A stretch of DNA of 64,000 bases from Simmondsia chinensis (Eukaryota; Streptophyta; Magnoliopsida; Caryophyllales; Simmondsiaceae): contig JAGTTD010000014.1 of NCBI GenBank assembly GCA_018398585.1, forward strand, positions 16,181,387-16,245,386. The letters are read 5' to 3'. Shown one piece after another: positions 10,996 through 21,672 of this stretch. A program made the translations under genes and the position numbers. Positions within the stretch are counted from its first letter, which is position 1; the number at the start of each line of letters is the position of its first letter. The notes beneath the pieces are model-generated. The model made no database searches and had not been told where the DNA came from. It saw nothing but the letters and a program-made list of their open reading frames with translations.

Positions 10996-11556
10996 GTTTT
11001 CAGCTCTTTTTTCTTTCCTAATTAATCGAAGTGTTTTTTTTAATTTCAGGGTCAAAATAGGTTATTTCTTTTTCAATTAAATGTGGCATACAAAGCAAAA
11101 ATAAACAACTATAAAGTTAAAGAAAATAGATAAGAACAAAGAAAGGAGAAAAAAAAAATATGACACAAAATTTAACGAAGCAAAATTCTAAAAGAAAAAA
11201 AATACTACGAGAGGTTTGAAAACTTAGGAATAGCAACCCTAACTTTGAAAAATATCTAATCTAACTTTTGAAATTTTAACAAAGTAAACTTAAATCAGAA
11301 TAAAGATGAACTTAAGGACAAAATACAAGAAAAATAATAAAATAACACAAAAATGAGAAAAAAAATTTTCTTTTTTTTTTATATATATATACGAATTTTT
11401 ATTAAATTATTATTAATATTATATATTTTTTTAGAATTTCCCTTACAAAAAAAAAAAGATATTTATATTTCAAAATTGACAAAATTTACAAATTATTAAC
11501 ATTTTTCAAATTAGTTTAAAAACCAGTTGGTATTGATATCACTTAAATATAAACAA
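10996..11556 (-). other. Athila-1 5' untranslated leader
   Basis: Low-complexity, A-rich on the plus strand (U-rich in element RNA), between the primer site and gag. It contains long homopolymer runs and no coding frame of note. Confidence 0.7.
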
Positions 11557-11574
11557 TCCCCGGCAATGGCGCCA
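11557..11574 (-). promoter_or_regulatory. Athila-1 primer-binding site (tRNA-Asp type)
   Basis: The minus strand reads TGGCGCCATTGCCGGGGA, six bases inside the 5' LTR end. This matches the 3' end of plant tRNA-Asp with one likely mismatch (A for G) and is the usual Athila primer site. Confidence 0.88.
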
Positions 11575-11580
11575 AAAACT

Positions 11581-13359
11581 TGATGCGTATTTTTACTAGC
11601 AAGTGCACTAGTCGCTTCAAGTAATACAGACTGAGTAGAGTATCGTTCCCACGAGGATTGCTGAGTTAGTACTGAAATTAATAGCTTTAACACTATTTGA
11701 AAGATTAAAAATTAAGGGGTTTCGTTAAAATAAAAATAAAAATAAAAGTGGAAGAAATACAAATAGAAAGTTAATTAAAGTTTTTGGGTTTTTATTAGAT
11801 AAACAAAGTCTAAGGCATCCGATTTCACCTTAATTGCATCAATATGCTTTTCTATTCTCGATATTCATGTTGTTATTGCCTGTTGATGGTTGAAAATCCT
11901 CATTTACTGAATATTCTCTCTCGAGCAACATTTAGCCTACTCTTTAACATATTAATCCATCACTTTTGTGCATGAATTTAAATAAGAAAAGAGTTATAAA
12001 ATCTCTATGATTTTCTTTTATAAACCACACAAATCGAGTTAATTTCTTTCGAGCATTCGCTCAATTTGTGGTGCTTATCGCCTCAGCACTCATCATAAAT
12101 CTCCTTTCAGTCTCATTATGAATCATTACGGGCCTTAAATGGTGATCAAGCATTTAAAACTCATTAAGAACAATGATAAACACTTCAACAACGCAAATAA
12201 CATAAACATTGAATACCTTAAATTAGAAACGAGCGTATTTTACAACTTAGGCTACATCGTAGCCTTAGATTAACAAAATTATTTCATGTTAACCTTAATA
12301 TTAAACATTAAAAGCATCAAAATGCATGAAATAATGAAGAAAAATGATAAACAAAAATAGCAAAAACAGAGCAGAACAGGTCAGGGTCAGCCTGCTGCGA
12401 CCCGACCTGTTCTCACCTCATTCTTGCTCAATTGTTTTGTGTTTTTTGATCGCAAAACTTGATTCTCCTACTCCCTGCATCCTCCCCTATTTATACAAGT
12501 AGACTTTGGAATAAAAAACTAAGAGAAAATCTCAAAAATCGACCTCCATTGGAGCTTCCAGCGGCAGTTGCAGGTCTGCTGCGCAAAATCTGATTTTTTT
12601 TTTTTTTTATTTTTAGCTTGATCACCGCCCAAATCTTGATCATAATTGGTTGAAATTGAGGTTGATGCATCAATGAAGTTATTTTATATTTTCCTTTTAG
12701 CTGCACCGCCCAAAATTAGCTCAAACTTCATCTTTATTGGATAATTTCAGCAGCAGTTGCATTGTGACCTCCTAGCCACATTTTCAACCAATTATCTTGC
12801 TTTTCCTCTTCATACCACCACCCAAATACTCCATTAACATGCTAAGATGATGTTAGACAACTTATTTAAGCTTTGGGTTAATGTATTTTAGTGGAAAAAT
12901 CAAGAAATATGGGGCTGTAAAACACGCTTGCTGCAGCAGGTGCATCACCTGCTTTGTAACTTGTGATTTGTTTATATTTTCGATTTTTTTTCTGATTTTT
13001 TAGGCTTAAACAAGCTTTAAGTAATGTTTAATTATATTATACAAAATATAAGAGATGGATAATAAGGATAGAAGCTCGAATTTTAGCCAAAAATTGATGC
13101 AAAACTTGTAAAATAGGGTGGAAATTAGGTATTTTTGTTAATTTTATGCAATTTTTGTTATTATTTTGTATGTTTTTTTTTTTGATTTATCTTGCTTTTA
13201 CTTATTGATAAAACTAGCAAGATTTAATACAAAATAGGAGTTTTAGCAATAAAGTGGGTGAAATAGACAAAACTGAGCAAAAACGAGCAAAAGTGCTAAA
13301 ATTAGAAGTAAAATGTTTTAAAATGATATAGATGAATATATACAAATTTAAGGTTATCA
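11581..13359 (-). repeat. Athila-1 5' LTR
   Basis: 1779 bp, TG...CA, matching 2575-4352. It is followed directly by the target duplication AAACC (13360-13364). In element sense this is the promoter-bearing LTR. Confidence 0.93.
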
Positions 13360-14690
13360 AAACCAATTCTGGGTATTTTCCTGTCTTTATTGTTAAATAG
13401 GCTTTTTATGTATTGCTTTGCTTTTTTTCCTTTTCGCTCGTCTCTTTTTGCATCAAATGTTTCATTAGTTTTTATTTTTAGCTGAAGAGTTAGCCAACAT
13501 CGATATTATTGACTACTTCGTGTCAAAATCTACCACAAGTAGATCTCACCCCAATCAGATTGGTGCCGGCCAATCTTTCGCAATGGTGGCCAACAAAGCT
13601 TCAGCTGCAGACTCCTTTTCTCATCGCTCCTTGAAGAGTGATGTCCTAGACTTCATCTTTATCAGTATAGGGGGCATCTCGATCTCCTTTTATGGCTCCC
13701 CCTCCTCAGCGAGGCAGTCCCTCCTTTTCGGGTGGTTTGGAGCTAAGGCAAGGTCACACCAACTCCAACACACCTTCTGCTTCTTCCTTCTCGACCTTAG
13801 TGACTCCAAATCTTCTTGCTCCTATCTTATCTTTACCTGTTCCAATGGCTTCGTTTAGGGAGGAGCCGGGGGTCACTCCTATAATAATGACTGAAACTGT
13901 GGACACCCCTCGAGTTTTATTTAGATTGTCGTTTGTCCCTAATCTTGAGGCCTTACACCATACCTTTGAGGTTGATTTGCCTACGCTCCTGGGACCTCGG
14001 AGTGGTTCTTCTCTGGTTGCTGAGGTACGTGTTGCTGTGCCTATATGTTCTTTATGTTTAACTTTCCTGTTCTTCTATGTGTATGATTGCATTTTCATGC
14101 TTTCATGTGTTTGCAGTATGAATCCACCTTTGCCTCCTTATGATCGGGGATACAAGGTGAAGAAGCTATTAATCGTCTCTCCAGCTTGCAAGAAGAACTT
14201 CGTTCTTCCAAAGATTTAGCTCACCTTCATGAGGAGGCGCCACACCAATAGTTAGGGGAAGCCCAGTCATGCTGTTCTGAACTTCAAAGACAAGTGGATG
14301 CCTTGAAGGGCATTGGATGGGTAGGGATGCCTTGAAGGGCATTACTATGCGAAACTAGGAAGAATAGATTGCTTGATTAACTACCAACCTGTCTTGAGCC
14401 CACGAAGAGGCTATGTCTACTTTCAAATCTAGCTTTGAGTACCAAATGGCATGCAATGCCGATAGTTAGTCTGGACTTGAGTGGGGTTTTGACCGTTTTG
14501 GCTGTTTGTTGGATAAACTCAAGGAGCACGGTCCCTCCTTCACACCAGCAATTATAAAGGATTTTATGGCCCATGTTATTGTAGAGAGCATGAATACGTT
14601 GACAAGTGAGGCAGGCCCCCTGGCGAGAATGGAAATGCAGCGTCCCAAGTGTGGCTGTTGTCTGTTTTTGTGTTTTTGAGGCACTTTTGC
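13360..14690 (+). pseudogene. transposon-derived protein, C-terminal half (decayed)
   Basis: Continuation of the gene interrupted at 2574. An exon-like frame opens after an acceptor-like TTATTTTTAG near 13480 (AEELANIDIIDYFVSKS). A second frame from 13692 is Ser/Pro-rich (MAPPPQRGSPSF). A probable intron follows, GT near 14023 to TTTGCAG near 14117. A frame with EAINRLSSLQEELRSSKDLA and SELQRQVDALKGIG predicts a coiled coil. The last recognisable piece is KEHGPSFTPAIIKDFMAHVI at about 14515-14580. Stops and frame changes make it a pseudogene. A coiled-coil tail after a PF04195-like N-terminus fits that family, but I cannot confirm the family without a search. Confidence 0.5.
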
Positions 14691-14934
14691 ATGTTTTTTT
14701 TGATTGAATGAGTTGACTTAGTATAATGATGTGTATCACTTGGTTTTTACAGTTTATATATTCGTCTCTACTATGTAGCTTGCGCTGTTGATGTTTACGT
14801 TATTTGCTAATATTACTTACGAGTGCACGGTTATGCTTGTATATTGTTGCGTTGATTATGTTAATTTATGGTGGCCTTGTAAGGATTTCTTCTAAAAATG
14901 TTTTCTTTGTTGCTCATATTTGAACTACATGACT

Positions 14935-15083
14935 GCCCAGTGTCGTGTTTCTAAACAGGTGAATGTTCCTGTTATCTTGAATAGGTGAGTGTTAATGTTG
15001 CCCCTTCTGTTGCACCTTCAGACAATTGAATTCTTATGTTGCACCTTTGATCAAGTGAATGCTGATGCTGCACCTTTGGACAT
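14935..15083. repeat. 29-bp tandem array, left part
   Basis: Degenerate copies of a unit like GTGAATGTTAATGTTGCACC plus TTCGGACAG. The array is interrupted at 15084 by element A and continues at 18770. The five bases GACAT at 15079-15083 are repeated at 18765-18769 as the target duplication. Confidence 0.8.
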
Positions 15084-15747
15084 TGTTACGCTCGGGCTTG
15101 AACCACGAACGTAAACTAATATAAAATGCGGATAGATTGAGAATATAAGATGAGAAAGAATTGAAATTAAGATGAGGAAGTAGAGTTTAGATGAGAGAAA
15201 GAAGGAAAATTAGATGAGAAATAGAGAGAGTTAGATGAGAGAGAGAATATTGATCTCAATTGAGATAATTTGTTGATACTTTGATTGAATGAATTTCTGA
15301 ATACAGCAGCTCAACTACTTTTAGGCAAGAACAAGCTTGTTAATACAATGTATCTAGACTAAACTACTAGAGATTATGAAAATATCTTCTAACTAACTAA
15401 AATATCTACTAACATAACTACGTAAGCTAATTGGCTCCAAGATCAGCTAACAACCCAAGCAAACATATGCTACTGCAGATTACAACGCAGATTAATACAT
15501 TTTTGCTAAGACAATGCAATGCAACAGTAAGACCCACACAATGCAGCTACTACGTTTATTACAATGCAGTAAAGAAGCTAAAGACCAAGCTAATACATCA
15601 CTAACTACTCTAATCAGCAACTAACAGTACAGCAGTAGCATATTTGCAGTAGAATTAGGCCAGTAGCAGAACCTCAGTACAGCAGCGGCACACCAGTAGC
15701 AGAACAACATCAACATAGCCCAAACCTCGATTTCTCGGATCATAAAA
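15084..15747 (-). repeat. element A 3' LTR
   Basis: 664 bp starting TGTTACGCTCGGGCTTGAAC. The terminal CA seen in the other copy is AA here (CATAAAA against CATAACA). Confidence 0.88.
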
Positions 15748-15807
15748 TTCCCTTCCCCTTGAAAACATTCTTGTCCTCAAGAATGATAGAGAATGAGACT
15801 TTGAAGA

Positions 15808-17220
15808 TCAATTATTTGGGCTGAAAGATTGCAATGTCCTCCCATATTGGCCAATGTCTTTGATCATAAAATTGTTGCTGTAAGGACTGTGACATACACC
15901 TGATGGGAACTTGTTGCTACAGTATAGATTGGTGAACAACTCACAAATATCCTCCCAATAGCATAGCTTCTTGAAAGGGACCCTATTGATCACAACTCCA
16001 CTCAAAAGAAGAAATACATCTTGTCGAAAGTGCAATTCAACTACTAGAACTTGATTAGACTTGTTCAATAACACTTCATTTAGCTTGAGAAGTACAAATT
16101 CGGGTGGCCTTCCATGATATTCCAAGTTTGGCTTTTCCTTCATTCTCACTTTCATGCTTGAATTGCATTTTTTGCGGCCCAAATGAATGACCAAACTGAT
16201 CATGAATCCTTGCTGTATCTTGAGCTTCAAATGCAAATTCCTATTACTCCTGACTTCAATGCACACTTGATATTCTTGGACTGTAACCTGCAGTGACTCA
16301 ACAACCTGCACTGGTTCACCCTCATCCCCAATTGTTGCTGCAGTTATCGAACCAAGCTTCTGGACTTGCTCATTTGGATGATCCTGAGGCCTGACAGTTA
16401 TTTCATCCTCTGGAAATCGACCTTGAGGTCTAACATCAGCATTCTGATTAATCTCCAGCTGAAAGTGCCTCCTCAAGTGACGCATTCGTTCGTCCCTGTT
16501 TCGTTCAATCTCCTGCTACTTGTGTTGAACGAACATTTCATTCCTCCTTGGATTCAGCTGATCATGTGATATCTCCACTGAACTCTGCGGTTCAGCAGCA
16601 AGAACTACCGGCGTGCATCTGGCTGGAGTGATTTTATCTTCATCTTGCATCAACACTTGAGTAGACTCACACTTCAACTTTGGCTTTGTCGACTTCTTTT
16701 TACCCAAAAAATCCTTCAACGCTTCGTTTAGATGGTTCCTTTTCGTCTTACTCTTTGCTTTCTTTAACATTCCTTGGATAAGGAAATCGTATTCCCCTTC
16801 CGGATGCATGTCATATTGTGCCTCAACGTCGTCAAGTGACTCTAACTCCAGCAAAGAGTTTTCATAAGGATCGTCTTGTTCAAACTCAGGTTCTTCAAGC
16901 TTGTTTTCATCAATTTTGGCATTGTCGTGGTTGAATTCATCTCCAACAGCAACAGGTTCCTCTTTCTTTCCATGCTCAACATTGAGCTTCCATTGTCTAA
17001 TGCTATCCGCTAGCTCCGAAAACTCATTTGCATCAAGAACACTAGCACCATCACAACTGATGTTAGGATAAGCTAAACATTGCCGAATCATGATTCGCTG
17101 CATCCTTTTGTCCCATTCCTATCTCCTTTTCTGCTCACTTTCTTGTTGTTTTTTCTGCCAATATTCCTTATGTTCTTGTCTAAATTTCTCAAAAAGCTCA
17201 TCAAACTTTGATTGAAAAGA
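15808..17220 (-). pseudogene. element A internal ORF (unrecognised, Gag-linker related)
   Basis: Two long frames, 16516-17103 and 15808-16485, lie in different minus frames and probably formed one protein of about 450 residues; reading extends upstream to near 17220 (FQSKFDELFEKFRQEH). Order of parts: Gln/Lys-rich coiled-coil start; acidic block EEPEFEQDDPYE and LDDVEAQYD; GEYDF followed by a basic block GMLKKAKSKTKRNHLNEAL and KKKSTKPKLKC; a linker VRPQDHPNEQVQ almost identical to one in the Gag of element H; GRPPEF; and LCYWEDICELF near the end. The acidic-basic part is closely shared with element B. A separate frame just before the polypurine tract reads PIWEDIAIFQPK, resembling a chromodomain tail. 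No known enzyme motif. Function unknown. Confidence 0.6.
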
Positions 17221-18083
17221 GCTCGTATCAGCCGTAATGAACAACAACTTCAATCTTGAACCAGTTCAAATCGCAGAAGAAAATCGCAGAAATGAGAAAT
17301 TTGTTCGCACTCTCCAACAATCGATTATTTTATGAAGTTGTGCTCCTTCAATCGCACAACAATCCCGTGCTATTGGTTCCACGATCGTCAATGAATATAA
17401 ACCCTAACTTGCAGATTTCGCGCACAGAGTATTCGACAAACCCTAACTGCGATTCTTTCTTGAGTATTCAGACTTACAGTTCTGAATTAGGCTCGACTCG
17501 AACTCAAAATCAAGTTCTTAACACAACACTCAAGCGATCTCAATGAACAAAATCGGATTTCAACACTTCTGCTTCTCCGGTCAGATTTCGCCTATGCTGA
17601 CAAGTTTTTGGCCTAAGCAAATCTCGACTCAATAGCATATAATTCTCAAAGATCACTGTAGATTCTGATGAATTCTCACTACTTCTATGCTTAACGACAC
17701 AATCCAAACCAAACACGAATTCACATCGAACTGCAACTTGAAGCTCAGAAATCCATTACCTTAACCTCACACATTGGATTGTAGAATCTAAATGAAACTT
17801 CAATTCAGCTGCTTACTGATCTCTTGATGATGATCCAGTGCAATGTGGATCAACAAGGTCACTTGTAACTTCCTCTTCCACAGATCAGATGGATATTTCA
17901 TCAATAACAGTTATTCTTAGCACATAACTTCACTGCAATTTTTTTCTTCTGAATTTTCAAGATCAATTTTGAAAATCAAAAATCTGAATTTTGATTGGTT
18001 GAACTGAACTAAATTCAGTCCTGAATCAAAATTTTTTTTTTTATAAATTTTCCTTTGTTTACGCACTCGATTGGAAGCCAAAC
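17221..18083 (-). other. element A leader, conserved with B and C
   Basis: About 860 bp between the ORF and the primer site. The part at about 17236-17450 is recognisably conserved in B (near 48889-49080) and C (near 61000-61180). On the opposite strand it starts with an ATG and reads MNNNFNLEP in A and C and MNNNFDLN in B. The segment nearest the primer site is T-rich in element sense. Confidence 0.6.
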
Positions 18084-18099
18084 GAGGCTTTGATACAAA
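18084..18099 (-). promoter_or_regulatory. element A primer-binding site (decayed, tRNA-Met type)
   Basis: The minus strand reads TTTGTATCAAAGCCTC beside the 5' LTR, against the consensus TTGGTATCAGAGC seen intact in elements M, B and C. Two or three substitutions suggest long inactivity. Confidence 0.75.
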
Positions 18100-18100
18100 T

Positions 18101-18764
18101 TGTTATGCTCGGGCTTGAACCACAAACGTAAACTAATATAAAATACGGATAGATTGAGAATATGAGATGAGAAAGATTTGAAATTGAGATGAGGAAGTAG
18201 AGTTTAGATGAGAGAAAGAAGGGAAATTAGATGAGGAATAGAGAGAGTTAGATGAGAGAGAGAATATTGATCTCAATTGAGATCATTTGTTGATACTTTG
18301 ATTGAATAAATTTCTAAATACGGCAGCTCAACTACTTATAGGTAAGAACAAGCTTGTTAATACAATGTATCTAGACTAAACTACTAGAGCTTATGAAAAT
18401 ATCTTCTAACTAACTAAAATATTTACTAACATAACTACCTAAGCTAATTGGTGCCAAGACCAACTAACAACCCAACCAAACATATGCTACTACAGATTAC
18501 AACGCAGATTAATACATTTCAGCTAAGACAATGCAATGCAGCAGTAAGACCCACACAATGCAGCTACTACGTTTATTACAATGCAGTAGAGAAGCTAAAG
18601 ACCAAGCTAATACATCACTAACTAATCTAATCAGCAACTAACAGCACAACAGTAGCATATTAGCAGCAGAATTGGACCAGTAGCAGAACCTCAGCACGGC
18701 AGCAGCACACCAGTAGCAGAACAACATCGACATAGCCCAAACCTCGATTTGTTGGATCATAACA
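18101..18764 (-). repeat. element A 5' LTR
   Basis: 664 bp, TGTTATGCTC...CATAACA, matching 15084-15747, followed by the duplication GACAT (18765-18769). Confidence 0.88.
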
Positions 18765-18769
18765 GACAT

Positions 18770-18943
18770 GTGAATGTTACTTTTGCACCTTCGGACAGGT
18801 GGATGTTAGGGTTGCACCTTCGGACAGGTGGATGTTACTGTTGCACCTTCGGATATGTGGATGTTAGTGTTGCACCTTGGGGTAGGTGAATGTTCATGTT
18901 GCACCTTCGATGAGGTGAATGTTAATGTTGCACCTTCGATGAG
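18770..18943. repeat. 29-bp tandem array, right part (six copies)
   Basis: Six consecutive copies of exactly 29 bp of GTGGATGTTACTGTTGCACC plus TTCGGACAG. It continues the array at 14935-15083 across element A. The 29-base period is not a multiple of three, so it is not a repeated peptide. Confidence 0.9.
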
Positions 18944-19125
18944 TTGAATTATGCATAGCTTTCGGGCATACAAGAGTAGTCAAGTTGTATAGGTAGGTCT
19001 GATCCGTTCATCAAGTCCAAGCCGTTTAAGTTCAAAAAATTGTTTTTGATGGACAACCAAGGCTTTGAGAATTGGAAATCCCATGCGCATCACCTATACC
19101 CTAAAATGGCAATCTGCGCATAATA

Positions 19126-19519
19126 TGTTATGAATTGATGAATTTTAATTGTAATTTATGGTTGTAATTGTTGATTAGTGTCTCGTTGTTGATGTGTTTG
19201 ATTTTGAAAGTCGGTTGGGTAGGTTTTTGGCGCCAAATGTTCATATTTGGCCAAACCGGGTCAAATGCAGATTTTAGGCGGGAAAATCTGTTTGTTTGGC
19301 TAGCTTGGGATTGTCTTGATGCCGTGTATCCAAATGTGTATAAGTAGGGCCCTGAGCTTGTAATTCAATCATCCAATTAAATAAAAATCAGAATTCCTTT
19401 TGGAATTTCTCTCTCTTTTCTCATCTCCTTCTCTATTTCTCGTCCCCTTTCACTTCTCTTCTCATTTCAACTCTTTCTTCTACAAGGTTAGACTTCTAAT
19501 TTCATATTGGAAGCTAACA
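19126..19519 (+). repeat. element M 5' LTR
   Basis: 394 bp, TGTTATGAATTGATGAATTT...AGCTAACA. Its first 220 bp recur at 24443-24664. The 3' half is C/T-rich like the other Tekay-type LTRs in the window. Confidence 0.88.
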
Positions 19520-19521
19520 AT

Positions 19522-19533
19522 TGGTATCAGAGC
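19522..19533 (+). promoter_or_regulatory. element M primer-binding site
   Basis: TGGTATCAGAGC, two bases after the LTR end, complementary to the 3' end of initiator tRNA-Met. This is the standard primer site of many plant gypsy and copia elements. Confidence 0.92.
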
Positions 19534-19584
19534 TGGTTCAAGCAATCAATTGATTGACTGAGGCTGGCAAAATCAAGGAAAATC

Positions 19585-20892
19585 ATGACCGATGGTGTAA
19601 GAACTAGGTCCGGTGCTGGTGGAGCGAATGCAACTAGTCAGAATGTGGAACATGCTGCTGCAGTTGCTAGCAATGCAACGATTGGACCTCAGAATGCTGC
19701 TAAAGAGGATCTTCAAGAATTATAGACAACATTTGATCAAAAGCTTGAAAGCATTGATCAAAAGATGGAGCAAAGGATGGAGCAGCTGATGTTGAATTTG
19801 AGGCAAACGGTGTTCGAAAAAGACTCCAAAAATGAGGAGCGATTGCAACAAATTGAAGAGAAAATTGTAAAATTGCAAGATCAGGTTAATAAACAAGGAG
19901 AATCAAGTGTTAATGCAATCTTGAAGCCTGCGAGTCAGATCTTTCATTCGGTTGAAGCAGATCAGCAGCAAGATAATGCAAACAGACCTGAAGGTTTGGT
20001 GAGGAACCAAGGAAAGTCTTCGATAATGCAGCCGGATGTAGGACCTTCAATTAACATCAGATCAGCTGAGAATCAACCTTTGCAACCTAAAATTGATGTA
20101 GACAATCAGGATCGAGCCTCTGGACAAGTACATTGCAGACCTGAAGCTTTGAACGCAGACCGCAATGTCAGGCCACAGAATTCAATTTTGCAGCGCAGAG
20201 TTGAATTTGATAAGCTCGATCATCTTGACAGACCTGATTGACAGTACCAGCATAGATCAGTGAGTAATGACACTATATCTGGTGGTAGGAGTGGTAATTA
20301 CAGGCAGCCAAGAGTTGAAATTGATCCTTTTCATGGTAGACAACCGGAATCATGGCTAAGGAGATGTGATCTGTATTTTTTGTATTATAACATACCTGAT
20401 GAGGAAAAGCTCCAGCTGGCTACAGTTCATTTACATGGTGACCATGAGGTGTGGTACTATAGTTTGTTGAAAAGCAAACCGAATCTTTCTTGGGGCCAAT
20501 TCGTAGAAGAAATGTGTGAACGATATGGAGAAGGTGAATCAACAGATGTTGCGGATAGCTTTAACAAGTTGTCTCAAACTTCAACCGTGAGAGAGTATAT
20601 GCTCAGATTTGAGAACTTAAGAGCCAACTTGCTGTCAGTTTTGTCCATAGCTCCCGAGGATGCTGAATCATATTATGTTTCATGCTTTGTGAGTGGATTG
20701 AAGCCAAGGATCAAGAATATGGTGAAAGCCATTGGTCCTAAGACTTTGTCAAGTGCTTAAAATAAGGAAAAGTTAATTAAAGCCACTTAAGTTCAATCAA
20801 GTGACAGAAATAAGCAGCAAATCAGCAAGTTTAGACTGCAGCAGAGAAGTAGTTCCAGTTCTGGTTTTAAGTGAGCTATTGACAAGAGTTCA
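19585..20892 (+). pseudogene. element M Gag
   Basis: Starts MTDGVRTRSGAGG at 19585, a leader motif shared with elements H and B. An in-frame TAG near 19723 interrupts the Ala-rich start. A coiled coil follows (EERLQQIEEKIVKLQDQVNK), then a Gln/Asn-rich linker. The capsid core is RQPRVEIDPFHGRQPESWL, CDLYFLYYNIPDEEK, TVHLHGDHEVWYYSL, REYMLRFENLRANL and YYVSCFVSGLKPRI. Stops at 20239-20241, 20758-20760 and 20870 lie in one continuous frame, so the gene is decayed by point mutation rather than shuffled. Its role is the capsid and RNA packaging. Confidence 0.88.
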
Positions 20893-21672
20893 TTGAGGTT
20901 ATGCTTTCGTTGTAATCAACCATATCAGCCTGGTCATAGGTGCAAGTCTCAAGCACTAATGTACGCAAAAGGGTCTCGTGCTGAAGCTGAATCTGGCAGT
21001 GAACATTCTACTGCAGAAATTGACAGTGCAGGCTATACTTCACAAGAGGAATTGAGTGATGATGAAGTGGAGATATCAATGAAGGCTTTGACAGTTAGTG
21101 GAGCTCATAATACCATCAAAATCAGTGGCAGGGTTGGAAAACACTCTATCATTGTCCTCATTGATAGCGGGAGTACTCATAGTTTTGCTTATCCAAAGTT
21201 GATTAAGAAGGTTAAGCATGAGGTGACAAAGACTCATCCCTTGGCGGTGATGGTGGCTGATGGAAACTCCTTAACAACTCAAAACAAGTGCTTAGCATTC
21301 CCATGGTCTATGCAAGATCATCAATTCACCTTTGATTTCAGAGTTCTTCCTTTGGGAGGTTGCGATATGGTGCTTGGGGTGGATTGGATGAGAACCTTGA
21401 ACCCGGTTGTGTTTGATTTTAATAAGATGACCGTGGCATTTGAGGTTCATGGCACCAAAGCATCCTTGAAAGGCATATCAGAGGAAGCTCAACTCAAGTT
21501 GATTGATGGCAAACGTGTGCAAGATGGAATCAAGAAGAAGGCAATACAATGGATTGGGCATTTGTTAATGGTATCTGCGGTAGAGTTGCAGCAGGCTATT
21601 CAACCTGAAGTTCAGGCCTTAGTGGAAGAATTTGAGGACATTTTTAAGCAGCCCAAGAGTCTTCCTCCTTAA
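20893..21672 (+). pseudogene. element M zinc knuckle and protease
   Basis: Same frame as Gag. The zinc-knuckle-like LCFRCNQPYQPGHRC (CX2CX7HXC) is close to the start. The retropepsin active site is [13 protein letters not shown], with the conserved GCDMVLGVDWM about 80 residues later. The frame ends with a TAA at 21670-21672 just before the linker into reverse transcriptase. The catalytic Asp-Ser-Gly is intact. Confidence 0.88.

Larger units (their letters stand above)
2575..13359 (-). mobile_element. Athila-1: complete but defective Athila-type LTR retrotransposon
   Basis: Two LTRs of 1778 and 1779 bp (2575-4352 and 11581-13359) begin TG and end CA and are flanked by the target duplication AAACC (2570-2574 and 13360-13364). 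The element reads on the minus strand. Right to left it holds the 5' LTR, a tRNA-Asp-type primer site, gag, protease, reverse transcriptase, RNase H, integrase, about 1.5 kb of untranslated 3' sequence, a polypurine tract and the 3' LTR. No chromodomain and no env-like frame is seen. Pol is broken by stops and by a deletion of the polymerase active site, so the copy cannot be autonomous. In the stretches I compared, the LTRs differ at roughly one base in twenty, so this is not a very recent insertion. Confidence 0.93.
15084..18764 (-). mobile_element. non-autonomous LTR element A with unrecognised ORF
   Basis: Two 664-bp LTRs (15084-15747 and 18101-18764) enclose 2353 bp and are flanked by the duplication GACAT. 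Element sense is minus: a decayed tRNA-Met-type primer site lies next to the right LTR. A polypurine tract (AAGGGGAAGGGAA on the minus strand) lies next to the left LTR, after the block TTGAGGACAAGAATGTTTTC shared with Tekay-like elements here. No protease, reverse transcriptase, RNase H or integrase is present. The internal ORF is described separately. LTRs, leader and ORF pieces resemble elements B and C. Confidence 0.88.

Noticed and set aside
18770..18943. CRISPR-like array of 29-bp units
   Set aside because: Units are directly adjacent with no spacers, in a eukaryotic repeat context; it is an ordinary tandem repeat.
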